Source: Pseudomonadota bacterium (GTDB lineage: Bacteria; Pseudomonadota; Alphaproteobacteria; Acetobacterales; Acetobacteraceae). From it: a stretch of DNA of 64,000 bases. The notes under the pieces are model-generated. The model had not been told where the DNA came from and did not search any database. It saw nothing but the letters and a program-made list of their open reading frames with translations. Positions 36,040-43,829 of the stretch are shown one piece after another. The stretch lies in the NCBI GenBank assembly GCA_021805545.1, contig JAJZFB010000046.1, positions 62,001-126,000 on the forward strand. Reading direction: 5' to 3'. Each line of letters starts with the position of its first letter. Position 1 is the first letter of the stretch. The position numbers were made by a program, and so were the translations under genes.

Positions 36040-37767
36040 TCAGGCATCCTCGCCATAGCCTTCCTTGAAGTCGGTGTACCACGACTTGAACTCGTCATAA
36101 TTGGGCGATTCCATCGCGTTCACGTATTCGTCGATGGGCACCTGGATGACGGCGGGCTTGCCGCTGGCCAAAGCGCGCTTGATCGCGGGCACAATATCTT
36201 CCTCGCGTTCCACATATTCGCCATGGGCGCCAAAGCCCTTGGCGATTTCGTCGAAGCGGACCCATTTGCCCCAATGCGCCTCGGTCTCGGGCGATTGCGG
36301 GCCAACCTGCTTCTTCCAGCAGCCCACTTCCAGCCCCCAGGCATAGTCACAGCCCACAATGGCGATGATCGGCAATTTTTTGCGCACCGCCGTTTCCAGC
36401 TCGGCAATATGGAACATGAAGGAGCTGTCGCCGGTAACCAGCACAACCGGGCGCTTGCCTTCCGTGGCGATGGCAGCACCAATGGCATAGGGCAGGCCGG
36501 TGCCGAGATGCCCCGTATTCTGGTTCCACACCAGGTCGCGCGGCATGTATTGCGAAAAAGTCCAGCCGAAGATGGAAACCGCGCCGCCATCACGCGCCAG
36601 GATGGTGTCCTTGGGCAGGTCGCGCGTGGCTTCCACAATAAAGCGCGCCGTATGCACGGGCGCGGCGCCAGACGGTACCGAGGCCAGAACCTCGGCCTTG
36701 AACGTCTTCTGCACTTCCACCAGCCGCGCCAAACCGGGCGTGGCCGCGCGCGGCGTATCCTTCAGCGCGTTGGTAAGCTGCGGCACAATGTCGCGCAAAT
36801 CGCCCACCAGCGGCGCGTCGATGGAGCGGTTCACGCCCATGGCCGTGGCATCGCGCTCGATATAAATCCATTTGCGGTTGGCATTGTTCTTGGCCCAATG
36901 CCGGCCAAGGCCAAAATGCACGGGCTCGCCAAGCTCGGTGCCCAGCGCGATGCACAGATCGGACTCCACAGCGGCCTCGATACCCGCCGGAGAAAATCCG
37001 TAGGCAAAACTGCGCTCCAGCAAATCATCGGCCATCACCATCGAGCAGCCGGAGGTTTGCAGAATAGGGCAGGCCAGCACGCGGGCCAAAGACGCCACGG
37101 CATCATGCGAGCGCGAGGTGAACGCGCCCTGGCCAACCAGCAGCACCGGGTTCTTCGCCTCGCGGATCAGCCTCACCGCCTTCTCGATCATCGACGCGCT
37201 GGCATCCTGGTGGACGAGGCGGTAGCTCTCGGGCGGGGCAACCGGCGCCCAGTCATGGGTCTGGTGCAGCACGGAGGACGGCAGCTCGACATAAACCGGG
37301 CCGGGCTTGCCCGACATCGCCTGGCGGATGGCCTCGCGCACAATCTCGTCGGTCTGCTCGGCCTCTTCCACCACGCCCACATATTTCATCGCGGCTTCAA
37401 AATACGGCGTCTGGATCATGTACTGGATGCGGCCGCGCTTGACCTTGCGGTAAGCGATGCGCGAGCGGTTGCCGCCGAAGAAGATGGTGGGGGAGTTTTC
37501 CTTCTGCGCCACGATCATAGCGGCGGCGAGGTTGACGATGCCCGGCCCCTGCGTGCCGAACACCACGCCGGGCTTACCGGTCATGCGCGACCAGGCATCG
37601 GCCATGAAACCGCCGGATTGCTCGTGGTGCGGCGCCACCACGTTCCAGCCGCGCGCCTCGGCCGTCATGGCCATGTGGATGAAGCCTGGGTCGGGAATGC
37701 CGAACAAGGTGTTGATGCCCTCAGCCTCCAGCAGATGGACGATACGTTCGTAAACGGGAACGGACAT
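36040..37767 (-). CDS. Thiamine diphosphate-dependent enzyme (acetolactate synthase/2-hydroxyacyl-CoA lyase/decarboxylase-like)
   Basis: 575 residues with the three-domain POX/AHAS architecture: Pyr domain with the cofactor-activating Glu49 (HHEQSGG) and GTQGPGIVN, a central Rossmann-like domain (VLLVGQGAFTSRS, LCIALGTELGE) and the PP domain. The ThDP/Mg motif reads GDSSF...VGCDYAWG instead of the usual GDG...NN; the first metal-binding Asp is kept and the second ligand position is Asp. Candidate reactions are decarboxylation or acyl-CoA lyase chemistry. Neighbours are a Rieske oxygenase and an SDR. It is not a valine-pathway ilvB: no small subunit gene is present. Confidence 0.85.
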   Translation of the reverse strand: MSVPVYERIVHLLEAEGINTLFGIPDPGFIHMAMTAEARGWNVVAPHHEQSGGFMADAWSRMTGKPGVVFGTQGPGIVNLAAAMIVAQKENSPTIFFGGNRSRIAYRKVKRGRIQYMIQTPYFEAAMKYVGVVEEAEQTDEIVREAIRQAMSGKPGPVYVELPSSVLHQTHDWAPVAPPESYRLVHQDASASMIEKAVRLIREAKNPVLLVGQGAFTSRSHDAVASLARVLACPILQTSGCSMVMADDLLERSFAYGFSPAGIEAAVESDLCIALGTELGEPVHFGLGRHWAKNNANRKWIYIERDATAMGVNRSIDAPLVGDLRDIVPQLTNALKDTPRAATPGLARLVEVQKTFKAEVLASVPSGAAPVHTARFIVEATRDLPKDTILARDGGAVSIFGWTFSQYMPRDLVWNQNTGHLGTGLPYAIGAAIATEGKRPVVLVTGDSSFMFHIAELETAVRKKLPIIAIVGCDYAWGLEVGCWKKQVGPQSPETEAHWGKWVRFDEIAKGFGAHGEYVEREEDIVPAIKRALASGKPAVIQVPIDEYVNAMESPNYDEFKSWYTDFKEGYGEDA

Positions 37768-37854
37768 GCGGGCATAACTCCTGGGTTCGGCTTTTTGGTT
37801 GCGGCAAGCAACACCGGCACCGCGTAAATGCCAGCGGCAGGTTTGAGGACGGAA

Positions 37855-37880
37855 AAATTAAGCCGCCGGAACGCGGCTTT
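37855..37880 (-). terminator. Terminator after the Rieske oxygenase gene
   Basis: AAGCCGC and GCGGCTT form a 7-bp stem around CGGAAC; on the minus strand it runs into TTAATTTTTCC. It separates the Rieske gene from the ThDP-enzyme gene. Confidence 0.75.
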
Positions 37881-37884
37881 GCTG

Positions 37885-39282
37885 TCAGGGCTTGAGCTTA
37901 ACCGGCGCGCCGGTGCCCATATATTTGCCGAGCTGACGGTGGAAATTGGTAACCTTCTGCTCCTGGTGCGGGTTGGGCAGCGTACCGCGGAAGCCGCGCG
38001 ACTTCATGCCCTTCTGCACCTCGGCCATGTTGCCGAAATCCTGCGCCAGCACCATGCCCCATTTCTCGGCCGTGGCCTCGGCATACACCCATTCCGTCTT
38101 CGGCTCCTGCCCGGCGGGGAAGCGTTCGATGGCATAGGATTCGAAGATGCACTTATCCGGGTTGTCGCCATAGGGGCGAGAACGGTAGCACAGCGCGAAA
38201 GTAATGCCCTGCAGCACCGCCATATTGGGGAAAATATGCCAGGCCAGGCCGGCCTGAGACATCTGCTCCGGCGTGATGGTGGGCCATTCCACGCCGCGCG
38301 CGGCATCATCGGCCTTGGCCGAGGCCAGCCAGTGCTTGATCACCTCATCCGCCGGCGTGCCTTCCGGCAGCTCGTCCACCAGGCGCTTCGCCGCGTTCAC
38401 CAGCGTCTCCGTGGTGCTGGCATTGTTCACCGTGGTGTAGATTTCGTTTTGCAGATTATAGGTGGAGATGCGCGGATCCGCCCCCTTGCCGGCACGGGTG
38501 ATGGTGCTGGCCTGCTTCATCATCAAATCGGGGTCGCGCTGGTCGAAGCCGGAAACACCGTGCAGCCCGTAAGGCGCGCTATAGGCATAATAGTCGCCAT
38601 GCGTGAGCAACTGCGTGTGCGTGCCCGCCACATGGTAGGGTTCCATGAAGGCTTCAAGCGCGGTCTTCCAGTTGCAGTCGAAGATGACCCATTGGCGCCA
38701 TTTATAGCGCATCTTATCAAACTGGAACGGGTTGAGAATGGAAGCCGCAGGCTCCAGATATTCGGCGAGCGGCACGGCATCCAGGTCCATGTTGATGAAG
38801 ATCCAGCCGCCCCATATGTCCACCAGCACGGGCGCGAGCGCGGTATTCTCCTCGTTCAGGCAGCCTTTCCAGTCCTGCTTGTCGTGCACATAGGTATTCT
38901 TGCCGTCCAGGCCGAAAGTCCAGCCATGGAAACCGCAGACGAAGCGCGATTTTTTGCCGCAGGCATGGTTGGCCCCTTCCGGCGTGGAAACCAGGCGGCG
39001 GCCGCGATGCGGGCACACATTATGGTAGGCCTTGAGCGTATCCGGCCCGGTGCGCACGACGATGATGGAATCATCGCCGATCTCATATGTTATAAAATCG
39101 CCGGTTTCGGGAATCTCTTCCACGCGCCCGGCCATCTGCCAAATTTTCGGCCAGAGTTTTTCCTTCTCCGCCTCGGCGTATTCGCGCGAGAGAAAGGCCG
39201 TGACAGGATAAGTCAGCGCCTCGGCCAAATCCTGGTCGCTGAGCGCGCTTTGCTGCATTTCGAGATTGACCGTCTTATTCAA
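37885..39282 (-). CDS. Rieske non-heme iron oxygenase, alpha subunit
   Basis: 465 residues. The Rieske [2Fe-2S] ligands are Cys90-x-His92 (VCPHRGR) and Cys116-x2-His119 (VCGFHGWTFG). The catalytic domain carries EPYHVAGTHTQL, supplying the two His ligands for mononuclear iron. These enzymes hydroxylate aromatic or alicyclic rings or demethylate. No beta subunit, ferredoxin or reductase gene is present in the window, so electrons must come from elsewhere. I chose TTG 39282 because a perfect AGGAGG sits five bases before it; an ATG eight codons upstream lies inside a tandem-repeat array and lacks a site. It is monocistronic by its terminator. Confidence 0.9.
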   Translation of the reverse strand: MNKTVNLEMQQSALSDQDLAEALTYPVTAFLSREYAEAEKEKLWPKIWQMAGRVEEIPETGDFITYEIGDDSIIVVRTGPDTLKAYHNVCPHRGRRLVSTPEGANHACGKKSRFVCGFHGWTFGLDGKNTYVHDKQDWKGCLNEENTALAPVLVDIWGGWIFINMDLDAVPLAEYLEPAASILNPFQFDKMRYKWRQWVIFDCNWKTALEAFMEPYHVAGTHTQLLTHGDYYAYSAPYGLHGVSGFDQRDPDLMMKQASTITRAGKGADPRISTYNLQNEIYTTVNNASTTETLVNAAKRLVDELPEGTPADEVIKHWLASAKADDAARGVEWPTITPEQMSQAGLAWHIFPNMAVLQGITFALCYRSRPYGDNPDKCIFESYAIERFPAGQEPKTEWVYAEATAEKWGMVLAQDFGNMAEVQKGMKSRGFRGTLPNPHQEQKVTNFHRQLGKYMGTGAPVKLKP

Positions 39283-39297
39283 GACTTCCTCCTGTCC

Positions 39298-39374
39298 ATA
39301 TCCCACTCGTGCCTATATCCCACTCGTGCCTATATCCCACTCGTGCCTATATCCCACTCGTGCCTATATCCCAC
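39298..39374. repeat. 4.5-copy 17-bp direct tandem repeat upstream of the Rieske gene
   Basis: Four identical head-to-tail units (ATATCCCACTCGTGCCT on the plus strand) plus a 9-bp partial unit, without spacers. The array begins about five bases upstream of the AGGAGG of the Rieske gene, within its leader or promoter. Identity between units suggests recent expansion or a multi-site operator. Confidence 0.95.
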
Positions 39375-39511
39375 CGGACGCGCATTTGCGGAACCGTCAC
39401 AACGCCTGTTTTCAGGTCGTGGCACATGGGCCATACCCTATCCCACGCCAGAAGGCGCGGCAAGATTATGCCACCTACAATAAAATTTTCAATCCACGCA
39501 AGGCTAGCGCA

Positions 39512-39641
39512 ATGGCTTGAGATGCGCGTGCTTTGCGCGCGATTCGAACGTCTAAATCGCGCTCTACTTCATTGATTCAGAACCGGATTCAGATTTATGA
39601 GCGGATCACGACGTGCTCCCGGCCTAAAATCATCCGGCCCT
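39512..39641 (+). repeat. Dispersed ~130-bp intergenic repeat, copy B
   Basis: Aligns over its full length with the minus strand of 10501-10631. Shared blocks include TTGAGATG, CGCGCTCTA.TTCATTGATT, CCGGATTCA.ATTT and CCGGCCTAAAATCATCCGG (A: CCGGCCTGAAATCATCCGG). The GCTCTA stem of copy A is degraded here. It carries no shared protein frame. Confidence 0.8.
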
Positions 39642-39667
39642 AGCGCGTTGTGCTACCGCATTTTATG

Positions 39668-39681
39668 TTGTGCATATACAA
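39668..39681. promoter_or_regulatory. Candidate operator TTGT-N6-ACAA
   Basis: TTGTGCATATACAA is a near-palindrome about 110 bases past the end of IclR and in the upstream region of the Rieske gene. The same spacing occurs at 40704-40717 (TTGTTCCCGTACAA) on the other side of iclR. Role in IclR control is inferred only. Confidence 0.3.
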
Positions 39682-39794
39682 TGTTGTCCGGTCAGGTTCA
39701 TGCCCTGACGCAACAGTTTTCCCAGCCTGCTGAACGGTCTATCAGCAACTTTCCGCGCCCGTATGCCGAATGGTCCTGACAAGCGGACAAGATA

Positions 39795-40646
39795 TTATTT
39801 TTTTGCCGCCTGCACCGATAAGCGGAGTCCCTCCGCCACCTCGGCGGCGGAAACCCTCACCATCTCGCCCAGGCCGCGCAATTGCGCCTCTTCCCACCCG
39901 GCCTTGATGCAAAGCGCAACAATGGCATGGCGGAACTCACCCTCGGGCCCCAGAATGGGCGCGGCGGCGATGTAGATGCCGTTGATATAATTGCCATCAT
40001 CCACCGCATACCCCTGCGTGCGCACCGCCTCCACCTGGGTCTGCCATTCCTCAAAACTGGGCGCGCGGTGCCAGCGCAGCCGGTCGAACTGCGCCTTCAG
40101 CGCGCGCGGCGGCAGGCCGGAATAAGCCGCCACGCAACGCCCGGTGGCACTGACCAAGGCAGGAAAGCGGCTACCGAGATCAACCTGCAAGCGGATGGCG
40201 TGCGGTGAGTTGGACTTGGCCATAACAACATAGTGCTCCGGCTCGGAGATGCTCACCGCAAAGGCCGTAACCATGAATTTACGCACAATCTCGTCGAGGT
40301 AAGGCTGTGCCTGGTCGGCGATGGAACTGCGCAGCGCGGCTTTGGCCAGGGTCAGAATCTCCAGCCCCAGCCGGTAGCGCTTTGTGGCCGGGTCCACCGC
40401 CACCAGCCCCTCGGCGGTCAGCGCCCGGAGAATATGCAGGCAGGTGGAAGGAATTATGTCCAGCTCCCGCGCAATCTGGTTAACGCCCAGCGGCGCGGGG
40501 GCGGTGCTGAGCAGCCGCAGCATGGCCGAAGCCCGGACCACCGCGGGCACGGAAACCTCCCGCGCCGGGCCGGGCCGCTCGCCGGCCCGCTCGCCGGCCA
40601 TTGGTGGCGCGCCATCCGCGGGAAAGGGCATTGCTTCATCCGCCAT
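39795..40646 (-). CDS. IclR-family transcriptional regulator
   Basis: 283 residues. A disordered N-terminus (about 1-32, including a 12-bp in-frame tandem duplication encoding GERAGERPG) leads to the winged helix-turn-helix (about 35-100; NQIARELDIIPSTCLHILRAL) and the C-terminal effector-binding domain (IADQAQPYLDEIVRKF..., ILGPEGEFRHAIVALCI). It likely controls the flanking Rieske and/or BVMO genes according to a pathway intermediate. Its ATG lies in a 13-bp direct repeat that creates a second, out-of-frame ATG just upstream. Confidence 0.9.
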   Translation of the reverse strand: MADEAMPFPADGAPPMAGERAGERPGPAREVSVPAVVRASAMLRLLSTAPAPLGVNQIARELDIIPSTCLHILRALTAEGLVAVDPATKRYRLGLEILTLAKAALRSSIADQAQPYLDEIVRKFMVTAFAVSISEPEHYVVMAKSNSPHAIRLQVDLGSRFPALVSATGRCVAAYSGLPPRALKAQFDRLRWHRAPSFEEWQTQVEAVRTQGYAVDDGNYINGIYIAAAPILGPEGEFRHAIVALCIKAGWEEAQLRGLGEMVRVSAAEVAEGLRLSVQAAKK

Positions 40647-40670
40647 TGTTTACAGCCATTGTTTACAGCC
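40642..40670. repeat. Two-copy 13-bp repeat over the iclR start codon
   Basis: GCCATTGTTTACA occurs twice in tandem (40642-40654, 40655-40667) followed by GCC. On the minus strand each copy contributes TGTAAACAATGGC, so an ATG arises in each, 13 bases apart. Confidence 0.85.
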
Positions 40671-40951
40671 TGCTTGGATCAGTGGTTCAGGGGGCGTAAG
40701 TAATTGTTCCCGTACAAAAATTCTTTTTTCAGCACAACATTGGTCAAATCCACCCCGGCAACACGCATCATGGGGCCTGTATATGGCCTGGTTTTTTAAT
40801 CCCTTGCGGGGCGCTATCTACCCGTTCAGCAAATTCTACCGGCGCCCGCTTGCAATCATCTGGCAAATCCTGCATCCCCAGGGCAAACCCACAACATACT
40901 GGCTACCACGCGCCGCCAGCCAAAACGATTACAGGAATTATAGGATAGGAA
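40671..40951. other. Intergenic control region between iclR and BVMO gene
   Basis: No coding frame is supported. It holds the TTGT-N6-ACAA motif (40704-40717) and is otherwise without a recognisable element; a GGATAGGAA stretch directly before 40952 serves as ribosome-binding site of the next gene. Confidence 0.5.
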
Positions 40952-42808
40952 ATGAGCTGCAAGCCAACCACCGTCCCCCCCGCTGAACAAGTCGATATTC
41001 CGGCCCTGCGCGAAAAATACCGGCAGGAGCGCAGCATCCGCGTCAACAGCAAGGGGCAGGCGCAATATGTCCGCCCGGTGGAAGATTTCGCCGCGGTGTA
41101 TGAGGGCGATCCGCACATGCCGGTGCTGCCGCGCGATCCGATTTCCGAGGATCTCGACGTCGCCGTGCTGGGCGGCGGCTGGGGCGGCGTGCTGGCCGGC
41201 CAGGCGCTGCGCCAGGCGGGGGTAAAAAATTTCCGTAATATCGACCATGCCGGCGATTTCGGCGGGGTATGGTACTGGAACCGCTATCCCGGCCTCTCCT
41301 GCGATAACGATGCGTATTGCTACCTGCCGCTGCTCGAAGAAATGGGCTTCATGCCCAGCAAAAAATTCACCGACGGCTTCGAGATCCGCAATTACTGCCA
41401 GAGCATCGCGCGCAAATACGAGCTGTACGAGAACGCGCTGTTCCACACGCTGGTAACCGCCATGCGCTGGGATGAAAGCATCAAGCGCTACCGCATCAGC
41501 ACCGACCGCGGCGATGAAATTCGCGCGCGTTTCGTGGTTATGGCCAACGGGCTGCTGAACATACCCAAGCTCCCCGGTATTCCGGGCATCCACGAGTATA
41601 AGGGCAAAATGTTCCACACCGCCCGCTGGGAGTATGAATACACCGGCGGCAGCCAGGAAAACCCGGTGCTGGACAAGCTCAAGGACAAGCGGGTCGCCAT
41701 TATCGGCACCGGCGCCACCGCGGTGCAGGCCGTGCCCTTCCTCGGCAAATACGCCAAGCAGCTTTACGTGCTGCAACGCACCGCCTCCACCGTGGATGAG
41801 CGCAAGAACACACCGACAGACCCGGAATGGGTAAAAACACTTAAGCCCGGCTGGCAGCGCGAACGGCAGCTCAACTTCCACCGCTTTGCGATGGAAATGC
41901 CGAATGTGGGCGAGCATGACCTGATCTGCGACATCTGGACCGAGATCAACCGCAATCTCTCCGTCCAATTCAACGAGCATGGCTGGCCCACCTCGCCCGA
42001 GGACTACATGGCCAAGCGCGAGGTGATGGATTACCAGGTCATGGAGCGGCTGCGCGCGCGCGTCGATTCCATCGTGCAGGACAAGGAAGCGGCGAACATC
42101 CTGAAGCCCTGGTACCGCTATCTCTGCAAGCGCCCGGCCTCGAACGATGAATTCTATCCCACCTTCAACCTGCCCAACGTCAAGGTCATCGACGTGTCCA
42201 AGACCAAGGGCGTGGAGCGCATGACGGAGAAGGGTTTCGTCGCCAATGGCGTGGAATATGAGGCCGATTGCGTCATCTTCGCCTCGGGTTTCGAGGTGTC
42301 GAGCGATCTCGACCGCCGCTGGGGTTTCGATATTTTCGAGGGCCGCGAGGGCAAATCCATCTACGATCTGTGGGCGACGGAATACCGTACCCTGCACGGC
42401 ACCATGACCCGCCATTTCCCCAACCTGTTCTTCAATATCGGCTTCATCCAGGGCGGCTTCGCCTCTTCCACCACCGAGATGTACAAGCTGTACGGCAAGC
42501 ATAGCGCGTGGGTCATCGCCGAGGCCCAGAAGCGCGGCATTGTCACGGTGGAGCCCAGCCTGGAGGCGCAGGACAAATATGTCGATCACGTCCGTGCCAC
42601 GGCCATCGACATATCGGCCTTCTCCCGCGAATGCACGCCCAGCTATTTCAACAATGAGGGCGAGGAGATCGTGACCAGCAAGGGCGAGAAGAAACTCCGC
42701 TCCTACACGGGCGAAGCCTTCGGCCCCGGCTTCTATGTGTTCGAGGCCATGCTGCAGGAATGGCGCGACAAGGGCAATCTGGAAGGTCTCGAACTGAGCC
42801 ACGAATAA
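40952..42808 (+). CDS. Flavin-dependent Baeyer-Villiger-type monooxygenase
   Basis: 618 residues, the long type-I form with a ~70-residue N-terminal extension. The FAD Rossmann motif is VLGGGWGGVLAG (72-83), the NADPH motif is IIGTGATAVQAV (about 250-261), and between them lies the family fingerprint YKGKMFHTARWE (from Tyr216), a variant of FxGxxxHxxxW[P/D]. Further family blocks are DFGGVWYWNRYPGLSCD and FASGFEVSSD. It would insert oxygen next to a ketone to give an ester or lactone. Length and extension resemble cyclopentadecanone/steroid monooxygenases. First gene of a plus-strand unit with an SDR and an EthD protein. Confidence 0.88.
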   Translation: MSCKPTTVPPAEQVDIPALREKYRQERSIRVNSKGQAQYVRPVEDFAAVYEGDPHMPVLPRDPISEDLDVAVLGGGWGGVLAGQALRQAGVKNFRNIDHAGDFGGVWYWNRYPGLSCDNDAYCYLPLLEEMGFMPSKKFTDGFEIRNYCQSIARKYELYENALFHTLVTAMRWDESIKRYRISTDRGDEIRARFVVMANGLLNIPKLPGIPGIHEYKGKMFHTARWEYEYTGGSQENPVLDKLKDKRVAIIGTGATAVQAVPFLGKYAKQLYVLQRTASTVDERKNTPTDPEWVKTLKPGWQRERQLNFHRFAMEMPNVGEHDLICDIWTEINRNLSVQFNEHGWPTSPEDYMAKREVMDYQVMERLRARVDSIVQDKEAANILKPWYRYLCKRPASNDEFYPTFNLPNVKVIDVSKTKGVERMTEKGFVANGVEYEADCVIFASGFEVSSDLDRRWGFDIFEGREGKSIYDLWATEYRTLHGTMTRHFPNLFFNIGFIQGGFASSTTEMYKLYGKHSAWVIAEAQKRGIVTVEPSLEAQDKYVDHVRATAIDISAFSRECTPSYFNNEGEEIVTSKGEKKLRSYTGEAFGPGFYVFEAMLQEWRDKGNLEGLELSHE

Positions 42809-42827
42809 GCGGCAAGGGGGGAACAAA

Positions 42828-43769
42828 ATGTCCGAGCTGAGATTCGACGGCCGCGTTGCCGTCATCACCGGCGCCGGGCGCGGCTTAGGCCGCGCCCATG
42901 CGCTGCTTCTGGCCTCGCGCGGCGCCAAAATCGTGGTCAACGATCTGGGCGTGGGGCTGAAGGGCGACAGCGCCACAGCCGATGCCGGGCCGGCGCAAGA
43001 GGTGGTGGCCGAGATAAAGGCCGCGGGCGGCGAAGCCGTGGCCAGCACCGATTCGGTGACCACACCCGAAGGCGGCCAGGCCATTATCGATACGGCCCTA
43101 AAGCATTATGGCCGTATCGACATCCTCATCCACAATGCCGGCAATGTGCGCCGCGGCGCCATAAAGGAGCTGAGCTACGAGGATTTCGAGCTGGTGCTCG
43201 ACGTGCATCTGCGCGGCGGGTTCCATGTGGTGCGCGCGGCCTTCCCGCATATGGCGGCTGCCAAATACGGGCGCATCGTGCTCACCTCCTCCATCAACGG
43301 GCTGTATGGCAACCCGAATGTGGTGAATTATTCCGTCGCCAAGGCGGGGCTCATCGGGCTGTCCAACGTCGCGGCCATCGAGGGCGCGGCGGAAGGCATC
43401 AAATCCAACGTCATCATTCCCGCCGCCGTTACGCGCATGGCGGAGGGGCTGGATACGAGCCAATACCCGCCAATGGACCCGGAGCTGGTGGCGCCCGCCG
43501 TGGCGTGGCTGGCGCATGAATCCTGCTCCATCACCGGCGAGCAGCTTATTTCCGTGGCCGGCCGCGTGGCCCGCGCCTTCGCCGCCGAGACAGAGGGCCT
43601 GTACCGCTCCTCCTGGAGCATCGAGGATATTGCCGCGAATATCGAGGCCATCCGCGATACCAGCAAGCAATGGCTGTTCGCGCCCGCGCCATCCGGCCAT
43701 ATCGACCATCTGCGCCGCAGCTTCGCCATGGCCGCTGAAAGCGCCACCCAGGAAGCCGCCAAAATCTGA
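42828..43769 (+). CDS. SDR of the MFE-2/HSD17B4 type (3-hydroxyacyl-CoA dehydrogenase-like)
   Basis: 313 residues, longer than usual SDRs. TGAGRGLGRAHAL, the MFE-2-style VVNDLG insertion with a following GDSATADAGPAQEVVAEIK segment, HNAG, SSINGLYGNPNVVNYSVAK with Ser/Tyr/Lys, and a C-terminal extension after residue 250. This form is the dehydrogenase domain of peroxisomal-type multifunctional enzymes, suggesting (3R)-hydroxyacyl-CoA oxidation. It starts 20 bases after the BVMO stop with GGGGG-type site. Confidence 0.86.
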   Translation: MSELRFDGRVAVITGAGRGLGRAHALLLASRGAKIVVNDLGVGLKGDSATADAGPAQEVVAEIKAAGGEAVASTDSVTTPEGGQAIIDTALKHYGRIDILIHNAGNVRRGAIKELSYEDFELVLDVHLRGGFHVVRAAFPHMAAAKYGRIVLTSSINGLYGNPNVVNYSVAKAGLIGLSNVAAIEGAAEGIKSNVIIPAAVTRMAEGLDTSQYPPMDPELVAPAVAWLAHESCSITGEQLISVAGRVARAFAAETEGLYRSSWSIEDIAANIEAIRDTSKQWLFAPAPSGHIDHLRRSFAMAAESATQEAAKI

Positions 43770-43788
43770 CCTGGCCAGCATAAAAACG

Positions 43789-43810
43789 GCGTCTCTCCGC
43801 AGAGAGATGC
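43789..43810 (+). promoter_or_regulatory. Intercistronic hairpin
   Basis: GCGTCTCTC and GAGAGATGC pair (one G-T) around CGCA between the SDR and EthD genes. No T tract follows, so it is more likely an mRNA-stability stem or an attenuator than a full terminator. Confidence 0.45.
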
Positions 43811-43829
43811 TGCAATAAAAGGAGCAAAA

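Larger units (their letters stand above)
39375..39794. other. Gene-free region between Rieske gene and IclR gene
   Basis: No coding frame is convincing. It contains repeat copy B (39512-39641) and a TTGT-N6-ACAA motif (39668-39681). The segment nearest the IclR stop holds a T-rich tract (TTATTTTTTTG region), but no clean hairpin terminator was found. Confidence 0.6.

Noticed and set aside
36040-37767. Acetolactate synthase large subunit (ilvB)
   Set aside because: No regulatory small subunit gene, catabolic context and altered cofactor motif; kept as an unassigned ThDP enzyme.
35896-37827. Long plus-strand open frame (643 codons) over the ThDP-enzyme gene
   Set aside because: It is antisense to an intact, motif-bearing enzyme and is rich in His/Arg/Gly as expected of a GC-rich shadow frame; no domain is recognisable.
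39298-39374. Possible CRISPR array
   Set aside because: Units are directly adjacent 17-mers with no spacers, and there are no cas genes in the window.
39530-39560. Possible tRNA (GTTCGAATC-like T-loop on the minus strand in repeat copy B)
   Set aside because: No acceptor stem, anticodon arm or CCA context, and the matching position in copy A does not keep the T-loop.
40856-43084. Long minus-strand open frame (742 codons) over the BVMO and SDR genes
   Set aside because: Antisense to two clear enzymes, no start site or motif; a codon-bias shadow.
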